DNA of 64,000 nt from Oscillospiraceae bacterium (GTDB taxonomy: Bacteria > Bacillota > Clostridia > Oscillospirales > Ruminococcaceae), in contig CABIZB010000001.1 of assembly GCA_902363145.1 (NCBI GenBank), forward strand, positions 558,001-622,000, given 5' to 3'. This document shows, piece after piece, positions 52,423 to 63,200 of this stretch. A program made the position numbers and the translations under genes. Positions within the stretch are counted from its first letter, which is position 1, and the number at the start of each line of letters is the position of its first letter. The notes beneath the pieces are model-generated. The model was given only the letters and a program-made list of their open reading frames with translations, searched no databases and was not told where the DNA came from.

Positions 52423-53589
52423 ATGGCATTACAGTTTACACCTTCAGATGAGAAGAAAAGCGACGTTATCCCTGCGGAGGCTACCGTAGTTGACACAGCG
52501 GCGGCTTCCAAGGAGCTTAATCTCAAAATAACCGAACCTCAGACCTATTCCATAATTGACACAGCCAACGAGTTGAAGCAGGAGCTTGCTTCCAGCGAGG
52601 AGATCGACAAGCTTGTAAGCACTATCAACGCAAATGACCCCAACTCCATCATCACATTCGGTAATCAGGTGGCAGAGGAGATTTCCAAGGCTTCCGACCA
52701 GGTGCTCAACTCCATGAACATGACCCAGCTGGACGATTCAAGCGAGCTGCTCAATGCTCTTAAAAATATCATGGATCAGTTTGATGTCAAGGAGCTTACC
52801 GAGGAAAAGAAGGCAGGCTTTTTTGCAAACCTGAGAAAGCAGCTTGACAAGATACTTGCCAAGTACCACACCATGGGTGAAGAGGTTGACAAGATATATG
52901 TACAGCTCAAGCAGTACGAGAGCGAGATATCTCAGTCCAACATAAAGCTTGAAACCATGTACAACGCAAATATTGAGTACTATAAAGAGCTCCTCAAATA
53001 CATTATGGCAGGCGAGCAGGCTTGCAAGGAGCTTGACCAGTACATCGAGGACTTCAAGGTAAAGGTACAGAACAATCCCGATTCCGGCACAGCTGCAATG
53101 GATCTCCAGACTCTCGAGCAGACAAGATCTATCATGGAACAGCGTGTAATGGATCTGAAAATTGCGGAAAATGTTGCAATGCAGACCGTTCCTATGCTCA
53201 AAGCAATGGAATTTTCGAACATCAATCTTATCAGAAAGATAAATTCCGCTTTCATCATCACAATGCCTGTATTCAAGCAGGCTCTTGCTCAGGCTGTTAT
53301 GCTCAAGAGACAGCGTATCCAGGCAAATGCAATGAAGGCTCTTGATGATAAGACAAATGAGCTTCTTCTCAAAAATGCTCAGAATACCGTTGACCAGACC
53401 AAGCTCACAACTCAGCTTGCAATGGGCAGCTCTATCAAGGTAGAGACTCTTGAAAAGACATGGGAAACTATCGTAAACGGTATCGACGAGACAAGAAAGC
53501 TTCAGGAGGAGGCACGTACAAAGCGTGCTGAGGACAGCAAGCGTCTTGAAAAGCTCAAGGAAGACTATAAGGCAAAAATGAACAGCTAA
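52423..53589 (+). CDS. telA: TelA-family toxic anion resistance protein
   Basis: A 388-residue, highly helical cytoplasmic protein of the TelA/YceH family (PF05816). Signatures include [26 protein letters not shown] near residue 70, [26 protein letters not shown], and [37 protein letters not shown], here seen as separate blocks. Members are linked to tellurite and cell-envelope stress but the mechanism is not established. It forms a pair with yceG and is inserted between leuA and leuC; no terD/terC gene is in the window. Confidence 0.92.
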   Translation: MALQFTPSDEKKSDVIPAEATVVDTAAASKELNLKITEPQTYSIIDTANELKQELASSEEIDKLVSTINANDPNSIITFGNQVAEEISKASDQVLNSMNMTQLDDSSELLNALKNIMDQFDVKELTEEKKAGFFANLRKQLDKILAKYHTMGEEVDKIYVQLKQYESEISQSNIKLETMYNANIEYYKELLKYIMAGEQACKELDQYIEDFKVKVQNNPDSGTAAMDLQTLEQTRSIMEQRVMDLKIAENVAMQTVPMLKAMEFSNINLIRKINSAFIITMPVFKQALAQAVMLKRQRIQANAMKALDDKTNELLLKNAQNTVDQTKLTTQLAMGSSIKVETLEKTWETIVNGIDETRKLQEEARTKRAEDSKRLEKLKEDYKAKMNS

Positions 53590-53601
53590 GCTGTTTTTAT
53601 C

Positions 53602-53630
53602 CCGCCGTCCTGTATATTGCAGGGCGGCGG
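53602..53630 (-). repeat. Inverted repeat between telA and leuC
   Basis: CCGCCGTCCTG and CAGGGCGGCGG form a stem with a 7-base loop. The only T/A run lies on the left side, so it looks like a terminator for the minus strand, where no gene needs one. In the plus sense it may act as an mRNA hairpin before leuC. Confidence 0.5.
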
Positions 53631-53693
53631 AAAATATGGTGTATTCGGCGGGCGCACCACTATAATTTCCGTCGGGAATGGAGAAATTCAGTT

Positions 53694-54956
53694 ATGGGTA
53701 TGACTATGACTCAGAAAATACTTGCGGCTCACGCAGGTCTTGATAAGGTTGAAGCAGGACAGCTCATCAAATGTAAGCTGGATATGGTCCTCGGAAACGA
53801 TGTTACCACTCCCGTTGCTATCAACGAGTTTGAAAAAGCAGGCTTTACAAGCGTTTTTGACAACACTAAGATTTCAATGGTTATGGACCATTTTACACCC
53901 AATAAGGACATCAAGTCCGCAACAAATTCACTCCAGTGCAGGACTTTTGCAGGAAAGTACAACATCAAGAATTATTATGATGTCGGCGAAATGGGCATCG
54001 AACACGCTCTGCTTCCCGAAAAAGGCATCGTAGCCAGCGGCGAATGTATCATCGGCGCAGACAGCCACACCTGTACATACGGCGCTCTTGGAGCATTTTC
54101 CACAGGCGTTGGTTCCACAGATATGTGCGCAGGTATGGCAACAGGCGAGGCTTGGTTCAAGGTTCCCTCTGCTATCAAGTTCAACCTTACAGGCAAGCTC
54201 AATGAGTATGTAATGGGCAAGGACGTTATCCTCCATATCATCGGCATGATCGGCGTTGACGGCGCTCTTTACAAGTCAATGGAATTTTCAGGCGAGGGTC
54301 TTAAGTCCCTTTCTATGGACGATCGTCTTTCCATGGCAAATATGGCTATCGAAGCAGGCGCAAAGAACGGTATTTTTGCTGTTGATGATATCACAGTTGA
54401 ATATCAGAAGGGCAGAGTTGACCGTGAGTACAAGATATATGAGGCTGATGCCGATGCAGAGTATGACGCTGTTTATGACATCGACCTTTCAAAGATAAAG
54501 CCCACAGTTTCCTTCCCTCATCTTCCCGAAAACACAAAGACCACCGATGAGTGCGGCGAGGTAAAGATAGATCAGGTCGTTATCGGTTCCTGCACAAACG
54601 GCCGTCTCGAGGATATGGCAATGGCTGCAAAGATACTCAAGGGCAGACACGTTGCAAAGAATGTACGCTGCATAGTTATCCCCGCAACTCAGCAGGTTTA
54701 TCTTGACTGCATAAAGAACGGATATATGGAAACATTTATAGAAGCTGGCTGCGCAGTTTCCACACCTACCTGCGGCCCTTGTCTCGGCGGTCATATGGGT
54801 ATCCTTGCAAAGGGTGAAAGAGCAGTTGCCACCACCAACAGAAACTTTGTAGGACGTATGGGTCACCCCGAGTCTGAGGTTTATCTTGCATCTCCCGCAG
54901 TTGCGGCAGCTTCGGCTATAACAGGTAAGATCTCTGATCCCTCAGAGGTAATGTAA
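53694..54956 (+). CDS. leuC: 3-isopropylmalate dehydratase, large subunit
   Basis: A 420-residue aconitase-family subunit that isomerises isopropylmalate with a 4Fe-4S cluster. Cluster cysteines appear in [13 protein letters not shown] and in [36 protein letters not shown] is another hallmark. The length fits the archaeal/clostridial HacA-LeuC type, shorter than E. coli LeuC. GGAG lies ten bases before ATG 53694. The small subunit is 350 bases downstream with one gene between. Confidence 0.95.
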   Translation: MGMTMTQKILAAHAGLDKVEAGQLIKCKLDMVLGNDVTTPVAINEFEKAGFTSVFDNTKISMVMDHFTPNKDIKSATNSLQCRTFAGKYNIKNYYDVGEMGIEHALLPEKGIVASGECIIGADSHTCTYGALGAFSTGVGSTDMCAGMATGEAWFKVPSAIKFNLTGKLNEYVMGKDVILHIIGMIGVDGALYKSMEFSGEGLKSLSMDDRLSMANMAIEAGAKNGIFAVDDITVEYQKGRVDREYKIYEADADAEYDAVYDIDLSKIKPTVSFPHLPENTKTTDECGEVKIDQVVIGSCTNGRLEDMAMAAKILKGRHVAKNVRCIVIPATQQVYLDCIKNGYMETFIEAGCAVSTPTCGPCLGGHMGILAKGERAVATTNRNFVGRMGHPESEVYLASPAVAAASAITGKISDPSEVM

Positions 54957-54967
54957 GGAGGATAATC

Positions 54968-55267
54968 ATGGTAAAGCACGTTATTATCTGGACTCTTAAA
55001 ACCGAATATTCCGACAGTGAAAAAAGAGCCGCTGCCGAAAAGATTAAAAGCGGTCTTGAAGGACTTGCAGGCAGGATCCCCGGAATGACAAGCGTAAAGG
55101 TCAATATCGACCTGCTGCCCTCTTCCACAGGAGATGTTATGCTTGATACGGAATTTACCGATGAAAGCGCATTGAAGGCATACCAGACCAATCCCGAGCA
55201 CGTTGCTGTTGCGACATATGTTCGCTCTGTTGTCTGCGACAGAAAATGCGTTGATTATGAATGCTGA
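54968..55267 (+). CDS. Dabb-domain (stress-response A/B barrel) protein
   Basis: A 99-residue dimeric alpha/beta-barrel domain: MVKHVIIWTLK at the start with the conserved His of this fold, GMTSVKVNIDLLPSST, and FTDESALKAYQTNPEHVAVATYV. Known Dabb proteins serve in varied tasks from stress to polyketide cyclisation. Here it lies 11 bases after leuC and 38 before leuD with a good AGGAGG, so it is made with the leucine enzymes. Four cysteines lie near the C-terminus or hinge (VVCDRKCVDYEC). Confidence 0.9.
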   Translation: MVKHVIIWTLKTEYSDSEKRAAAEKIKSGLEGLAGRIPGMTSVKVNIDLLPSSTGDVMLDTEFTDESALKAYQTNPEHVAVATYVRSVVCDRKCVDYEC

Positions 55268-55305
55268 TAAAGCCGTAGATAATGTTTTGAAAGGATTTGT
55301 TATAA

Positions 55306-55788
55306 ATGAAGGTTTGCGGAAAAGTTCATAAATACGGAGATAACGTTGATACCGACGTTATCATTCCTGCAAGATATCTTAACACTGCCGACCACAAGGA
55401 GCTTGCGGCTCACTGCATGGAGGATATCGATGTTGATTTCGTAAAAAACGTAAAGCCCGGCGACATAATGGTAGCTGAGCAGAATTTCGGCTGCGGCTCT
55501 TCAAGAGAGCACGCTCCCATTGCTATTAAGACCAGCGGAATTTCCTGCGTTATCGCATCTACATTCGCAAGAATTTTCTACAGAAATGCCATCAACACCG
55601 CTCTGCCTATACTTGAATGCGATGAAGCTGCAAAGGATATCGACAAGGGCGATGAGGTTGAGATCGACTTTGACACAGGCGTTATCACCAACAAGACCAA
55701 GGGTCACACCTATCAGGCGCAGCCCTTCCCTGAGTTCATCAAGGAGATAATCGCAGCAGGCGGACTGCTCAATTCCCTGAAAAAGTAA
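55306..55788 (+). CDS. leuD: 3-isopropylmalate dehydratase, small subunit
   Basis: A 160-residue swivel domain that partners Leu[19 protein letters not shown] at the N-terminus, [18 protein letters not shown] with the substrate-contacting SSREHA, and [15 protein letters not shown] are the family signatures. Length fits the short HacB/LeuD type that goes with the 420-residue LeuC form. A good AAAGGA precedes the ATG. Confidence 0.95.
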   Translation: MKVCGKVHKYGDNVDTDVIIPARYLNTADHKELAAHCMEDIDVDFVKNVKPGDIMVAEQNFGCGSSREHAPIAIKTSGISCVIASTFARIFYRNAINTALPILECDEAAKDIDKGDEVEIDFDTGVITNKTKGHTYQAQPFPEFIKEIIAAGGLLNSLKK

Positions 55789-55825
55789 AATAAAGCGGGA
55801 GCTTTTCCCGAAAGGAAGAATCGTT

Positions 55826-56908
55826 ATGAATAAGAAAATCGCAGTTATAAAGGGCGACGGCATCGGTCCAGAGATAGTGACCGAGGCTATGAAGGTCCTT
55901 GACAGCGTGGCAAAGAAATTCGGTCACACATTTGAGTATGACCAGCTCCTTATGGGCGGCTGCTCCATTGATGCAAACGGCGTTCCTCTTACAGATGAGA
56001 CCATTGCAAGGGCAAAGGCAGCAGATGCAGTTCTTATGGGCTCTATCGGCGGAAACACAGCTACTTCACCCTGGTACAAGCTCCCTGCGGACAAGCGCCC
56101 CGAGGCAGGACTTCTGAAGCTGAGAAAGTCCCTTAACCTCTTTGCAAATCTTCGTCCCGCAGTGCTTTACAGCGAGCTTAAGGACGCTTGCCCCTTAAAG
56201 GCTGAGATCGCCGACAGGGGATTTGACATGATGATAATGCGTGAGCTTACAGGCGGTCTTTATTTCGGCGCAAGAAAGACTGAGACCGTGGACGGCGTTG
56301 TTACCGCAACAGATACCCTTACATACAACGAGAACGAGATAAGAAGAATCGCAATACGTGCCTTTGACATTGCCATGAAGCGCAGAAAAAAGGTAACAAG
56401 CGTTGACAAGGCAAACGTTCTTGACTCCTCCAGACTCTGGAGAAAGATCGTTGAAGAGGTAGCAAAGGATTATCCCGAGGTATCCTATGAGCATATGCTG
56501 GTGGATAACTGTGCAATGCAGCTGGTAAAGGATCCTGCTCAGTTCGATGTTGTCCTCACCGAAAATATGTTCGGCGATATCCTTTCCGATGAAGCTTCCA
56601 TGATAACAGGTTCTATCGGAATGCTGGCTTCCGCAAGCCTTAACGATACTAAGTTCGGGCTTTATGAGCCCAGCGGCGGATCTGCTCCCGACATTGCGGG
56701 TCAGAACAAGGCAAACCCCATTGCCACAATTCTTTCCGCAGCTATGCTTCTCCGTTATTCCTTTGATATGGATAAGGAAGCTGACGCAGTTGAAGCGGCT
56801 GTTGACAAGGCTCTCAAGGACGGTTACCGCACAGGTGATATCATGTCCGAGGGCATGAAGCACGTTACCTGCTCCGGAATGGGCGACGTTATCGCTGCAA
56901 ATATCTGA
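55826..56908 (+). CDS. leuB: 3-isopropylmalate dehydrogenase
   Basis: A 360-residue NAD-dependent oxidative decarboxylase, third step of leucine synthesis. [21 protein letters not shown] starts the protein, [16 protein letters not shown] and [16 protein letters not shown] hold substrate-binding residues, [19 protein letters not shown] binds metal, and [20 protein letters not shown] binds NAD. It ends the leuC-dabb-leuD-leuB group and is followed by a strong terminator. Confidence 0.97.
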   Translation: MNKKIAVIKGDGIGPEIVTEAMKVLDSVAKKFGHTFEYDQLLMGGCSIDANGVPLTDETIARAKAADAVLMGSIGGNTATSPWYKLPADKRPEAGLLKLRKSLNLFANLRPAVLYSELKDACPLKAEIADRGFDMMIMRELTGGLYFGARKTETVDGVVTATDTLTYNENEIRRIAIRAFDIAMKRRKKVTSVDKANVLDSSRLWRKIVEEVAKDYPEVSYEHMLVDNCAMQLVKDPAQFDVVLTENMFGDILSDEASMITGSIGMLASASLNDTKFGLYEPSGGSAPDIAGQNKANPIATILSAAMLLRYSFDMDKEADAVEAAVDKALKDGYRTGDIMSEGMKHVTCSGMGDVIAANI

Positions 56909-56916
56909 TAAAACAA

Positions 56917-56963
56917 ATCGGACTGATGGACCGCATCAAACGGTACATCAGTCCGATATTTTT
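56917..56963 (+). terminator. Terminator of the leu operon
   Basis: ATCGGACTGATG and CATCAGTCCGAT, 12-base stem with 17-base loop, followed by ATTTTTAG. It may also serve the convergent tetR gene. Confidence 0.88.
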
Positions 56964-56968
56964 AGTTG

Positions 56969-57556
56969 TTACATCATTGCGGCAATTCCACGGAGATTGT
57001 TTTCAATGACAAATTCCATGTATTCGATGAATTTCTCGTTTGAAAGCTGGATATCTCCAAGAAGCTTGCTTTCCATCATTGAGGCGGCAGCCTGAGAATA
57101 AAAAGTCACGTTGAAATCGAATATATCCTGCTTTTCACGTATCTTTGCTTCAACGTCCTTGCCAAGACCAGCAAGCTCCGAGTAGATTGCTTTTTTTGTA
57201 AGCGCCTGCATATAATCTGTCAGGATATTTTTCAGATATCGGTGCTCAACTGAATTTAGCAGCGATAGACAGAAGCTCTTGTTTTCCGAAAGATAATTCA
57301 ACAGCCGTCCGAAGCTTTCCTCCCATGACACAGAGCTGTCCTGCAAGCGCATTACCTGTTCAGCTTCAATGCTGCAAAGCCACCTCAGCAGGTCATAGAT
57401 ATCCTCAAAATGGTAGTAGAAGGTCTGGCGGTTTACTCCGCAGTCATCAGTCAGTTCTTTTATGGTTATTTTATCCAGTGAAGAGTTTACAAGGCGAGAT
57501 TTCAGAGCGGCAGCAAGCTGATATTTAATAGGTGCGGCTGTCTTTGTATTAGGCAT
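56969..57556 (-). CDS. TetR-family regulator (DhaS-like)
   Basis: A 195-residue repressor. The N-terminal helix-turn-helix is KITIKELTDDCGVNRQTFYYHFEDIYDLLRW, seen as ITIKELTDDCGVNRQTFYYH; YYHF is the TetR signature. The C-terminal ligand domain lacks clear clues, but the short form and NRQTFYYHF resemble DhaS-type regulators. ATG 57556 lies ten bases after AAAGGA. It is divergent from the MMPL gene; a 22-base palindrome lies between, overlapping its own promoter. Confidence 0.9.
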   Translation of the reverse strand: MPNTKTAAPIKYQLAAALKSRLVNSSLDKITIKELTDDCGVNRQTFYYHFEDIYDLLRWLCSIEAEQVMRLQDSSVSWEESFGRLLNYLSENKSFCLSLLNSVEHRYLKNILTDYMQALTKKAIYSELAGLGKDVEAKIREKQDIFDFNVTFYSQAAASMMESKLLGDIQLSNEKFIEYMEFVIENNLRGIAAMM

Positions 57557-57612
57557 TTTAAAGTATCCTTTCACGGTTGGTCATATATGTTCAGATTGAT
57601 ATGCTGATTAAC

Positions 57613-57641
57613 ATTATAACATATCCCGCAGGACTTTTCCA
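57613..57641 (-). promoter_or_regulatory. Promoter of the tetR-like gene
   Basis: TGGAAA at 57641-57636 and TATAAT at 57618-57613 on the minus strand, spacer 17. The -35 box abuts the palindrome at 57641-57662, so bound repressor would block it. Confidence 0.6.
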
Positions 57642-57662
57642 GACATTTTCCCAAAAATGTCT
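57641..57662. promoter_or_regulatory. Likely TetR operator
   Basis: A perfect palindrome, AGACATTTT CCCA AAAATGTCT, 9-base arms with a 4-base centre, lies between the divergent tetR and MMPL promoters. Confidence 0.75.
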
Positions 57663-57694
57663 AAATATTTTTGACACTCAGTTATTTTTGTATA

Positions 57695-57723
57695 TTGCAA
57701 GTTCACTTAAATTATGGTAGAAT
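57695..57723 (+). promoter_or_regulatory. Promoter of the MMPL-GLUG pair
   Basis: TTGCAA, 17 bases, TAGAAT. It lies 33 bases from the operator and gives a start near 57730, just before the ribosome site for TTG 57756. Confidence 0.7.
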
Positions 57724-57755
57724 ATTTGTATAAAACAGCGAAAGGAGTGCTATTT

Positions 57756-60254
57756 TTGTCAAAAGATAAAATTCCGCAGAATGCAGAAGAGAACGAGTCG
57801 TTTATGTATAAACTGGCTTCGTTCATTGTAGATAAAAGAAATCTGTTTTTTCTGCTGTGGATCTTTGCGATAATTTTCAGCTTTTTTTCACGTAACTGGG
57901 TAAAGGTCGAGGACGATCTTACCACATACCTTCCCGACAGCACCGAAACCCGTCAGGGTCTTACTCTTATGGACGATGAGTTTATTACATACGGTTCTGC
58001 TTCGGTAATGGTATCAAATATCACCTATGACAAGGCGGAAAGCATATCGGACGCAATAGAAAATATCGAGGGTGTATCCGAGGTCGCATTTGATGATTCG
58101 GAGGATCACTATAAAAATTCGTCAGCACTTTTCTCCGTTACATTTGACGGTGAGGCTGATGACGAGATAAGCGTCAATGCTATGGATGGCATCAAGGAGA
58201 TGCTCTCCGATTATGACTTTTATGTATCGGGCGAGGTCGGTGTTGATACATCTTCCGAGCTGGCTCAGGAAATGAATGTCGTAACGCTTATTGCGGCAGT
58301 TATCATTATACTGGTGCTTACCTTTACGTCAAGAGCCTATGCGGAGGTTCCCGTGCTGCTCATAACATTCGTTGCGGCAGCACTTATAAATATGGGAACC
58401 AACTTCCTGCTGGGAACCATTTCTTTCGTATCAAACTCCGTAACAATCGTTCTTCAGCTGGCTCTGGCTATTGACTATGCTATTATCCTTATCCACCGAT
58501 ACAGCGAGGAGCATGAGAAAATGGCTCCCCGTGAGGCTTGTATAACAGCCCTCAGTAAGGCGATAGTGGAGATATCTTCCAGCTCCCTGACCACTGTATC
58601 GGGTCTTATCGCACTGGCATTCATGCAGTTCAGGATCGGCGCCGATCTTGCAATGGTACTGATAAAGGCTATCATGTTCAGCCTTCTGTCCGTATTTACT
58701 CTTATGCCCGGACTTATCATGCTCTTCTCAAATCTTATCGACAAGAGCGTGCATAAGAACTTCGTTCCCAAAATTTCGGCAGTGGGCAAATTTGCCTTTG
58801 CAACAAAATATGTTATCCCCCCTGTGTTCGTTGTATTAGCTATTGTGGGCTTTATTTTCTCCAATCAGTGCCCCTATTGCTACGGAACCAGTGACCTTAA
58901 AACCACCCGTGTCAGCGACCAGCAGATAGCTGAACAGAAGATAAAGGATAACTTCGGCAAAACAAATCTTGCTGCCCTTGTGGTCCCTGCAGGCGACTAT
59001 GAGAGTGAAAGCAAGCTCATAAACCGTCTGAGTAACTATGAAGAAGTTGACTCGGTAATGGGTCTTGCAAATATCGAGGCAATGGACGGTTATGTCCTTA
59101 CCGATAAGCTTACTCCCAGACAGTTCTCCGAGCTTGTGGGTCTTGATTATGAAGTGGCAAAGGTGCTTTATGCGGCTTATGCCATCAACGACGAGGACTA
59201 CGGCGATGTTGTAAACGGTCTTGAAAGCTACAGCGTGCCCCTTATTGATATGTTCATGTTTGCGTATGACGAGGTCGATAAGGGCTATGTTACACTTGAT
59301 GATGACCTTATGGACACACTTGAGGATCTCCACACACAGCTCAACAAGGCAAAGCTTCAGCTCCAGAGCGATGACTACAGCCGAATCCTTGTTTACCTGA
59401 ATCTCCCTGAAGAGGGAACTCAGACCTTTGATTTTCTCGGAACTATCCACGATGAAGCATACAAGTTCTACCCCTCCGATAATGTTTACATCGTCGGTAA
59501 CTCCACAAGTGACTATGACCTTTCATCGTCCTTCGTAAATGATAACCTGATAATCAGTATCCTTTCCGCACTGTTTGTTATCATAATCCTGCTGTTCACC
59601 TTTAATTCGGCAGGACTTCCTGTACTGCTTATTGCGGTAATTCAGGGAAGTATCTGGATGAACTTCTCATTCCCTTATTTCGAGGATTCACCTCTGTTCT
59701 TCCTCAGCTACCTTATCGTAAACTCCATTCAGATGGGTGCAAATATCGACTACGCTATCGTAATTTCAAGCCGTTATATGGAGCTTAAGCAGCAGATGCC
59801 TATCAAGCAGGCTATAACCGAGACACTTAATCAGGCGTTCCCCACTATCATCACATCAGGTGCAATACTTGCAGCAGCAGGCGCACTTATCGGTGTGCTT
59901 TCATCAAACGGAACCATTTCGTCTATCGGTGTCTGCCTCGGACGTGGTACCCTTATTTCCATCGTTCTCGTAATGGGCGTACTTCCTCAGATACTTCTTC
60001 TGGGCGATACTATCATCGAAAAGACTTCCTTTACTATCAAGAAGCGTGAGCGCACTCAGGTCTCAAGTGGAAAGATCGCTGTTACAGGCCTTGTTCACGG
60101 CTATGTTAACGGACGCATTGATGCGATAGTCAACGGTATCATCATCGGTGATGTTGACGCACGCATTGAAAGCAAAAACGTTGACGGACTGACTGACGGT
60201 GAAGAGGATAATTCTCATGGCGAAAGGGAGAAAATTACTGATGGATCGAATTAA
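57756..60254 (+). CDS. MMPL/RND-family membrane exporter
   Basis: An 832-residue RND protein of the MMPL type with twelve predicted membrane segments in two repeats, each starting with one segment followed by a large outer domain. EDDLTTYLPDSTETRQG begins the first outer domain; LALAIDYAIILIHRYSEEHE and SIQMGANIDYAIVISSRYME hold the conserved Asp-Tyr pairs used in proton coupling. TTG 57756 was chosen because GAAAGGAG lies eight bases upstream. The extended C-terminal tail (residues about 760-832) is cytoplasmic. Cargo unknown; it overlaps the following surface-protein gene. Confidence 0.92.
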   Translation: MSKDKIPQNAEENESFMYKLASFIVDKRNLFFLLWIFAIIFSFFSRNWVKVEDDLTTYLPDSTETRQGLTLMDDEFITYGSASVMVSNITYDKAESISDAIENIEGVSEVAFDDSEDHYKNSSALFSVTFDGEADDEISVNAMDGIKEMLSDYDFYVSGEVGVDTSSELAQEMNVVTLIAAVIIILVLTFTSRAYAEVPVLLITFVAAALINMGTNFLLGTISFVSNSVTIVLQLALAIDYAIILIHRYSEEHEKMAPREACITALSKAIVEISSSSLTTVSGLIALAFMQFRIGADLAMVLIKAIMFSLLSVFTLMPGLIMLFSNLIDKSVHKNFVPKISAVGKFAFATKYVIPPVFVVLAIVGFIFSNQCPYCYGTSDLKTTRVSDQQIAEQKIKDNFGKTNLAALVVPAGDYESESKLINRLSNYEEVDSVMGLANIEAMDGYVLTDKLTPRQFSELVGLDYEVAKVLYAAYAINDEDYGDVVNGLESYSVPLIDMFMFAYDEVDKGYVTLDDDLMDTLEDLHTQLNKAKLQLQSDDYSRILVYLNLPEEGTQTFDFLGTIHDEAYKFYPSDNVYIVGNSTSDYDLSSSFVNDNLIISILSALFVIIILLFTFNSAGLPVLLIAVIQGSIWMNFSFPYFEDSPLFFLSYLIVNSIQMGANIDYAIVISSRYMELKQQMPIKQAITETLNQAFPTIITSGAILAAAGALIGVLSSNGTISSIGVCLGRGTLISIVLVMGVLPQILLLGDTIIEKTSFTIKKRERTQVSSGKIAVTGLVHGYVNGRIDAIVNGIIIGDVDARIESKNVDGLTDGEEDNSHGEREKITDGSN

Positions 60255-63200
60255 AAGAATTTCAGCCGCTGTCGCCGCTCTTACAATGTGCGCAAATATC
60301 TGCTCCGCAGTTCCCGCAGTGTATGCGGAGGATTATTCGGCTTCCGCAAAGATATCTGCCGATAAGTCCGACGTGATATATATCAACTCGGCAGAGGAGT
60401 TTGCCGAGTTTGCAAAGAACTGCACCCTTGACAGCTATTCCGTTGGCAAGACCTTCGTGCTCAATGCGGATATCAGCTTTGCTGACAAGGAATTCGTTTC
60501 CGTTCCCTCATTCGGCGGTGTCTTTGACGGAAACGGCCATAAAATAAGCGGCTTTTCCATTACTGACAACGGCTCTGTTATGGGTCTGTTCAGATATGTT
60601 GAAAAAACAGGACGTGTAAAAAATCTCAATGTGTCGGGAAAGGTATCACCTTCGGGCTCTGCAAAGAAATGCGGAGGCATTGCAGGCGTTAACAAAGGAA
60701 CCATTTACGGCTGCACTTTTAACGGTGTTATCACAGGCAAGGAGCAGTGCGGCGGAATAGTCGGACTTAACGATGAAAACGGAATGGTAGCTTCCTGCAA
60801 GAGTCTTGGCAGAATAGAAGCTAACCATTTTGCAGGCGGAATTGCGGGACAGAACACAGGCTTTATCATGCAGTGCGAGAACGCTTCTTCCGTAAATACC
60901 AACGCCACTGATTCGTCCCTTGACCTTGATAATCTGAAATTCGAGGACCTGTATTCCACCGAAAGTGCTGCAGATATCACAGACTGCGGTGGTATAACAG
61001 GCTATTCAACAGGCTCTATCCAGAACTGCATAAACAGGGGAATGGTAGGCTATCCCCACATCGGATATAACATCGGCGGCATATGCGGCAGGCAGAACGG
61101 CTATATCAGCCGCTGTGAAAACTATGGAACTATCAACGGCAGAAAGGATACAGGAGGAATCGTGGGTCAGGCAGAGCCGCATTTCTCACTGCTTTTCTCC
61201 GAAACAGGCATGAACAAGCTCCGTGACCGCCTTGATGAAATGAACGACATCATTGACCGGACTATTGATGATGCCAACAATTCGTCAAATCAGGTTTCGG
61301 GCGATATGGACGATACCATTGATATACTCCAGCAGGTGCGTTCCGATTCCGATGATTTCCTTGACGAGGCGGACAGGGTGATCAATTCAAATATTGATTC
61401 CATAAACGAGCTGAGCGCCCGTGTGTCTGACCTGATAGATATGTCCGAGCCCGCTTCAGACAGCTTTTCAAAGGCTTCCGATTCCATGACAGATGCGCTT
61501 GACACCCTCTGGGAAGCAGGGGATATGATGGCTGATTCGCTTGACAGCACAGATCAGGCATTTGATATAATCTTCCCAGGACTTGAAGACCTGTCAGACT
61601 CCATAAAATCACTGGGCGATGCAAACAAAAATCTCCGTGACAGCCTTTCTTCCCTTAATTCGGGTCTTGGCGATGAAGAGTCAATGAAAGATGCCATTGA
61701 TTCGCTGAAAGATAATTTGGACGACTTCAAGGACACCAATGAAAATATCAAGAGAATAATTACCGATATGCTGAATGCTCTTGAAAATTACAATGATTCT
61801 ACGGAAACAAAGGATGCTGTTGAGAAGATAAAGAATGCTCTGGAGAAGCTGAGCGGAGTTTCCGACAGCCTGGCAGATGATCTTGACAAGGCAGAAGATG
61901 ACCTTGACGCCATCAAGACCCTTTATGATGCAGGTATCAGGGATCCCGAGGCGTATGACACATACATAAGCGATATCCTTGATATTCTTTCGGAGGGTTC
62001 AGGTTCGGAATTTTTCGACGGCCTTTCAGATCTGATAGACGGCATTTCCGATTTGGTCAATTCAGATGCGGCAAGCAACCTTAAAGACGTGCTTGAAAGA
62101 TGCTCCGATGATATCCGTGATACCATTGACAACGCTCCCACCGCAACTATCATATACCCGAATGTAAATATAAGCAGCCTTTATGATGTTATCGAATATC
62201 TGAAAAAGTCTGCTGACGGCGTTGACAGCGCAGGGGAGTCGGCACAGTCGCTGATAGACCGTATCCAGGACGCATGGGATTATGTAGATGATGCGTCCGC
62301 ATCGCTTATTGCAGCTGCATACAAGGCAGAGGAAGCAGTTCAGTACGGAAATGATTCCGTGACCTACATATCTGACGGAATGGACTGCGTTCACGATATT
62401 ATTGACTATTTCGCAGGCAAGCCCGAGATAAGCTTTACAGGTGCTGATGATGTTTTCATCGAAAAGAGAGATACCCTTTCCGACAGCATTCAGAAGCTGC
62501 TTGACAGCCTCAGCGTGCTCAACGACAGCACCAGCGGTTCCGTAGATATCCTTTCCGAGGACTTCAGGCAGATAAACGACAAGGCTTCCGAGGTCAGCGA
62601 CGCTGTTCTTGACCTTGTTGATGAGCTTAACGACAAGCCCACTGAGCTTTCGGACTACACTCAGGATATATCCGCCGAGGATAAGGGCGGCTGGGCAGAG
62701 GGAAAAATATCTGCCAGCAAGAATTATGGTCAGATAAACGGCGATGTAAGCGTCGGCGGCATTGCGGGAACCATGGGCATTGAAAATTCCATTGACCCCG
62801 AGGGTGATATCGAAAAGGTCGGAAGCCGTTCCTACGATTTTGTATATCAGTCCAGAACAGTTGTACGTGAGTGCGTAAACAGCGGCGAAGTAATTTCAAA
62901 GAAGGATAACGTCGGCGGCATTGTGGGCGAGATGGACACAGGCTGCGTTATCAACAGCATTGGAATGGGCTCCGTTCAGTCCACTGACGGCGGCTATGCA
63001 GGCGGTATCGCAGGAAAATCCTCTGCAGCAATATACGGCAGCAGCGCTATGTGCCGCATCGAGGGCGGAGATTATGTGGGCGGCATCGCAGGCAGCGGAC
63101 ATGATATCCATAGCTGCATAAGCTTTGTTGATATACTGGACTCCGATGAAAACACAGGAGCTGTTGCAGGCGAGTGCGACGGCGAGCTTGAAAACAACGT

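Noticed and set aside
53602..53630. The GC-rich inverted repeat after telA could be taken as a telA terminator.
   Set aside because: No T-run follows in the plus direction; the T-rich side lies before it, so it was listed only as a repeat.
57661..57690. TTGACA at 57671 followed by TATATT was considered as the MMPL promoter.
   Set aside because: The spacer is only 14 bases; TTGCAA/TAGAAT with 17 bases fits better.
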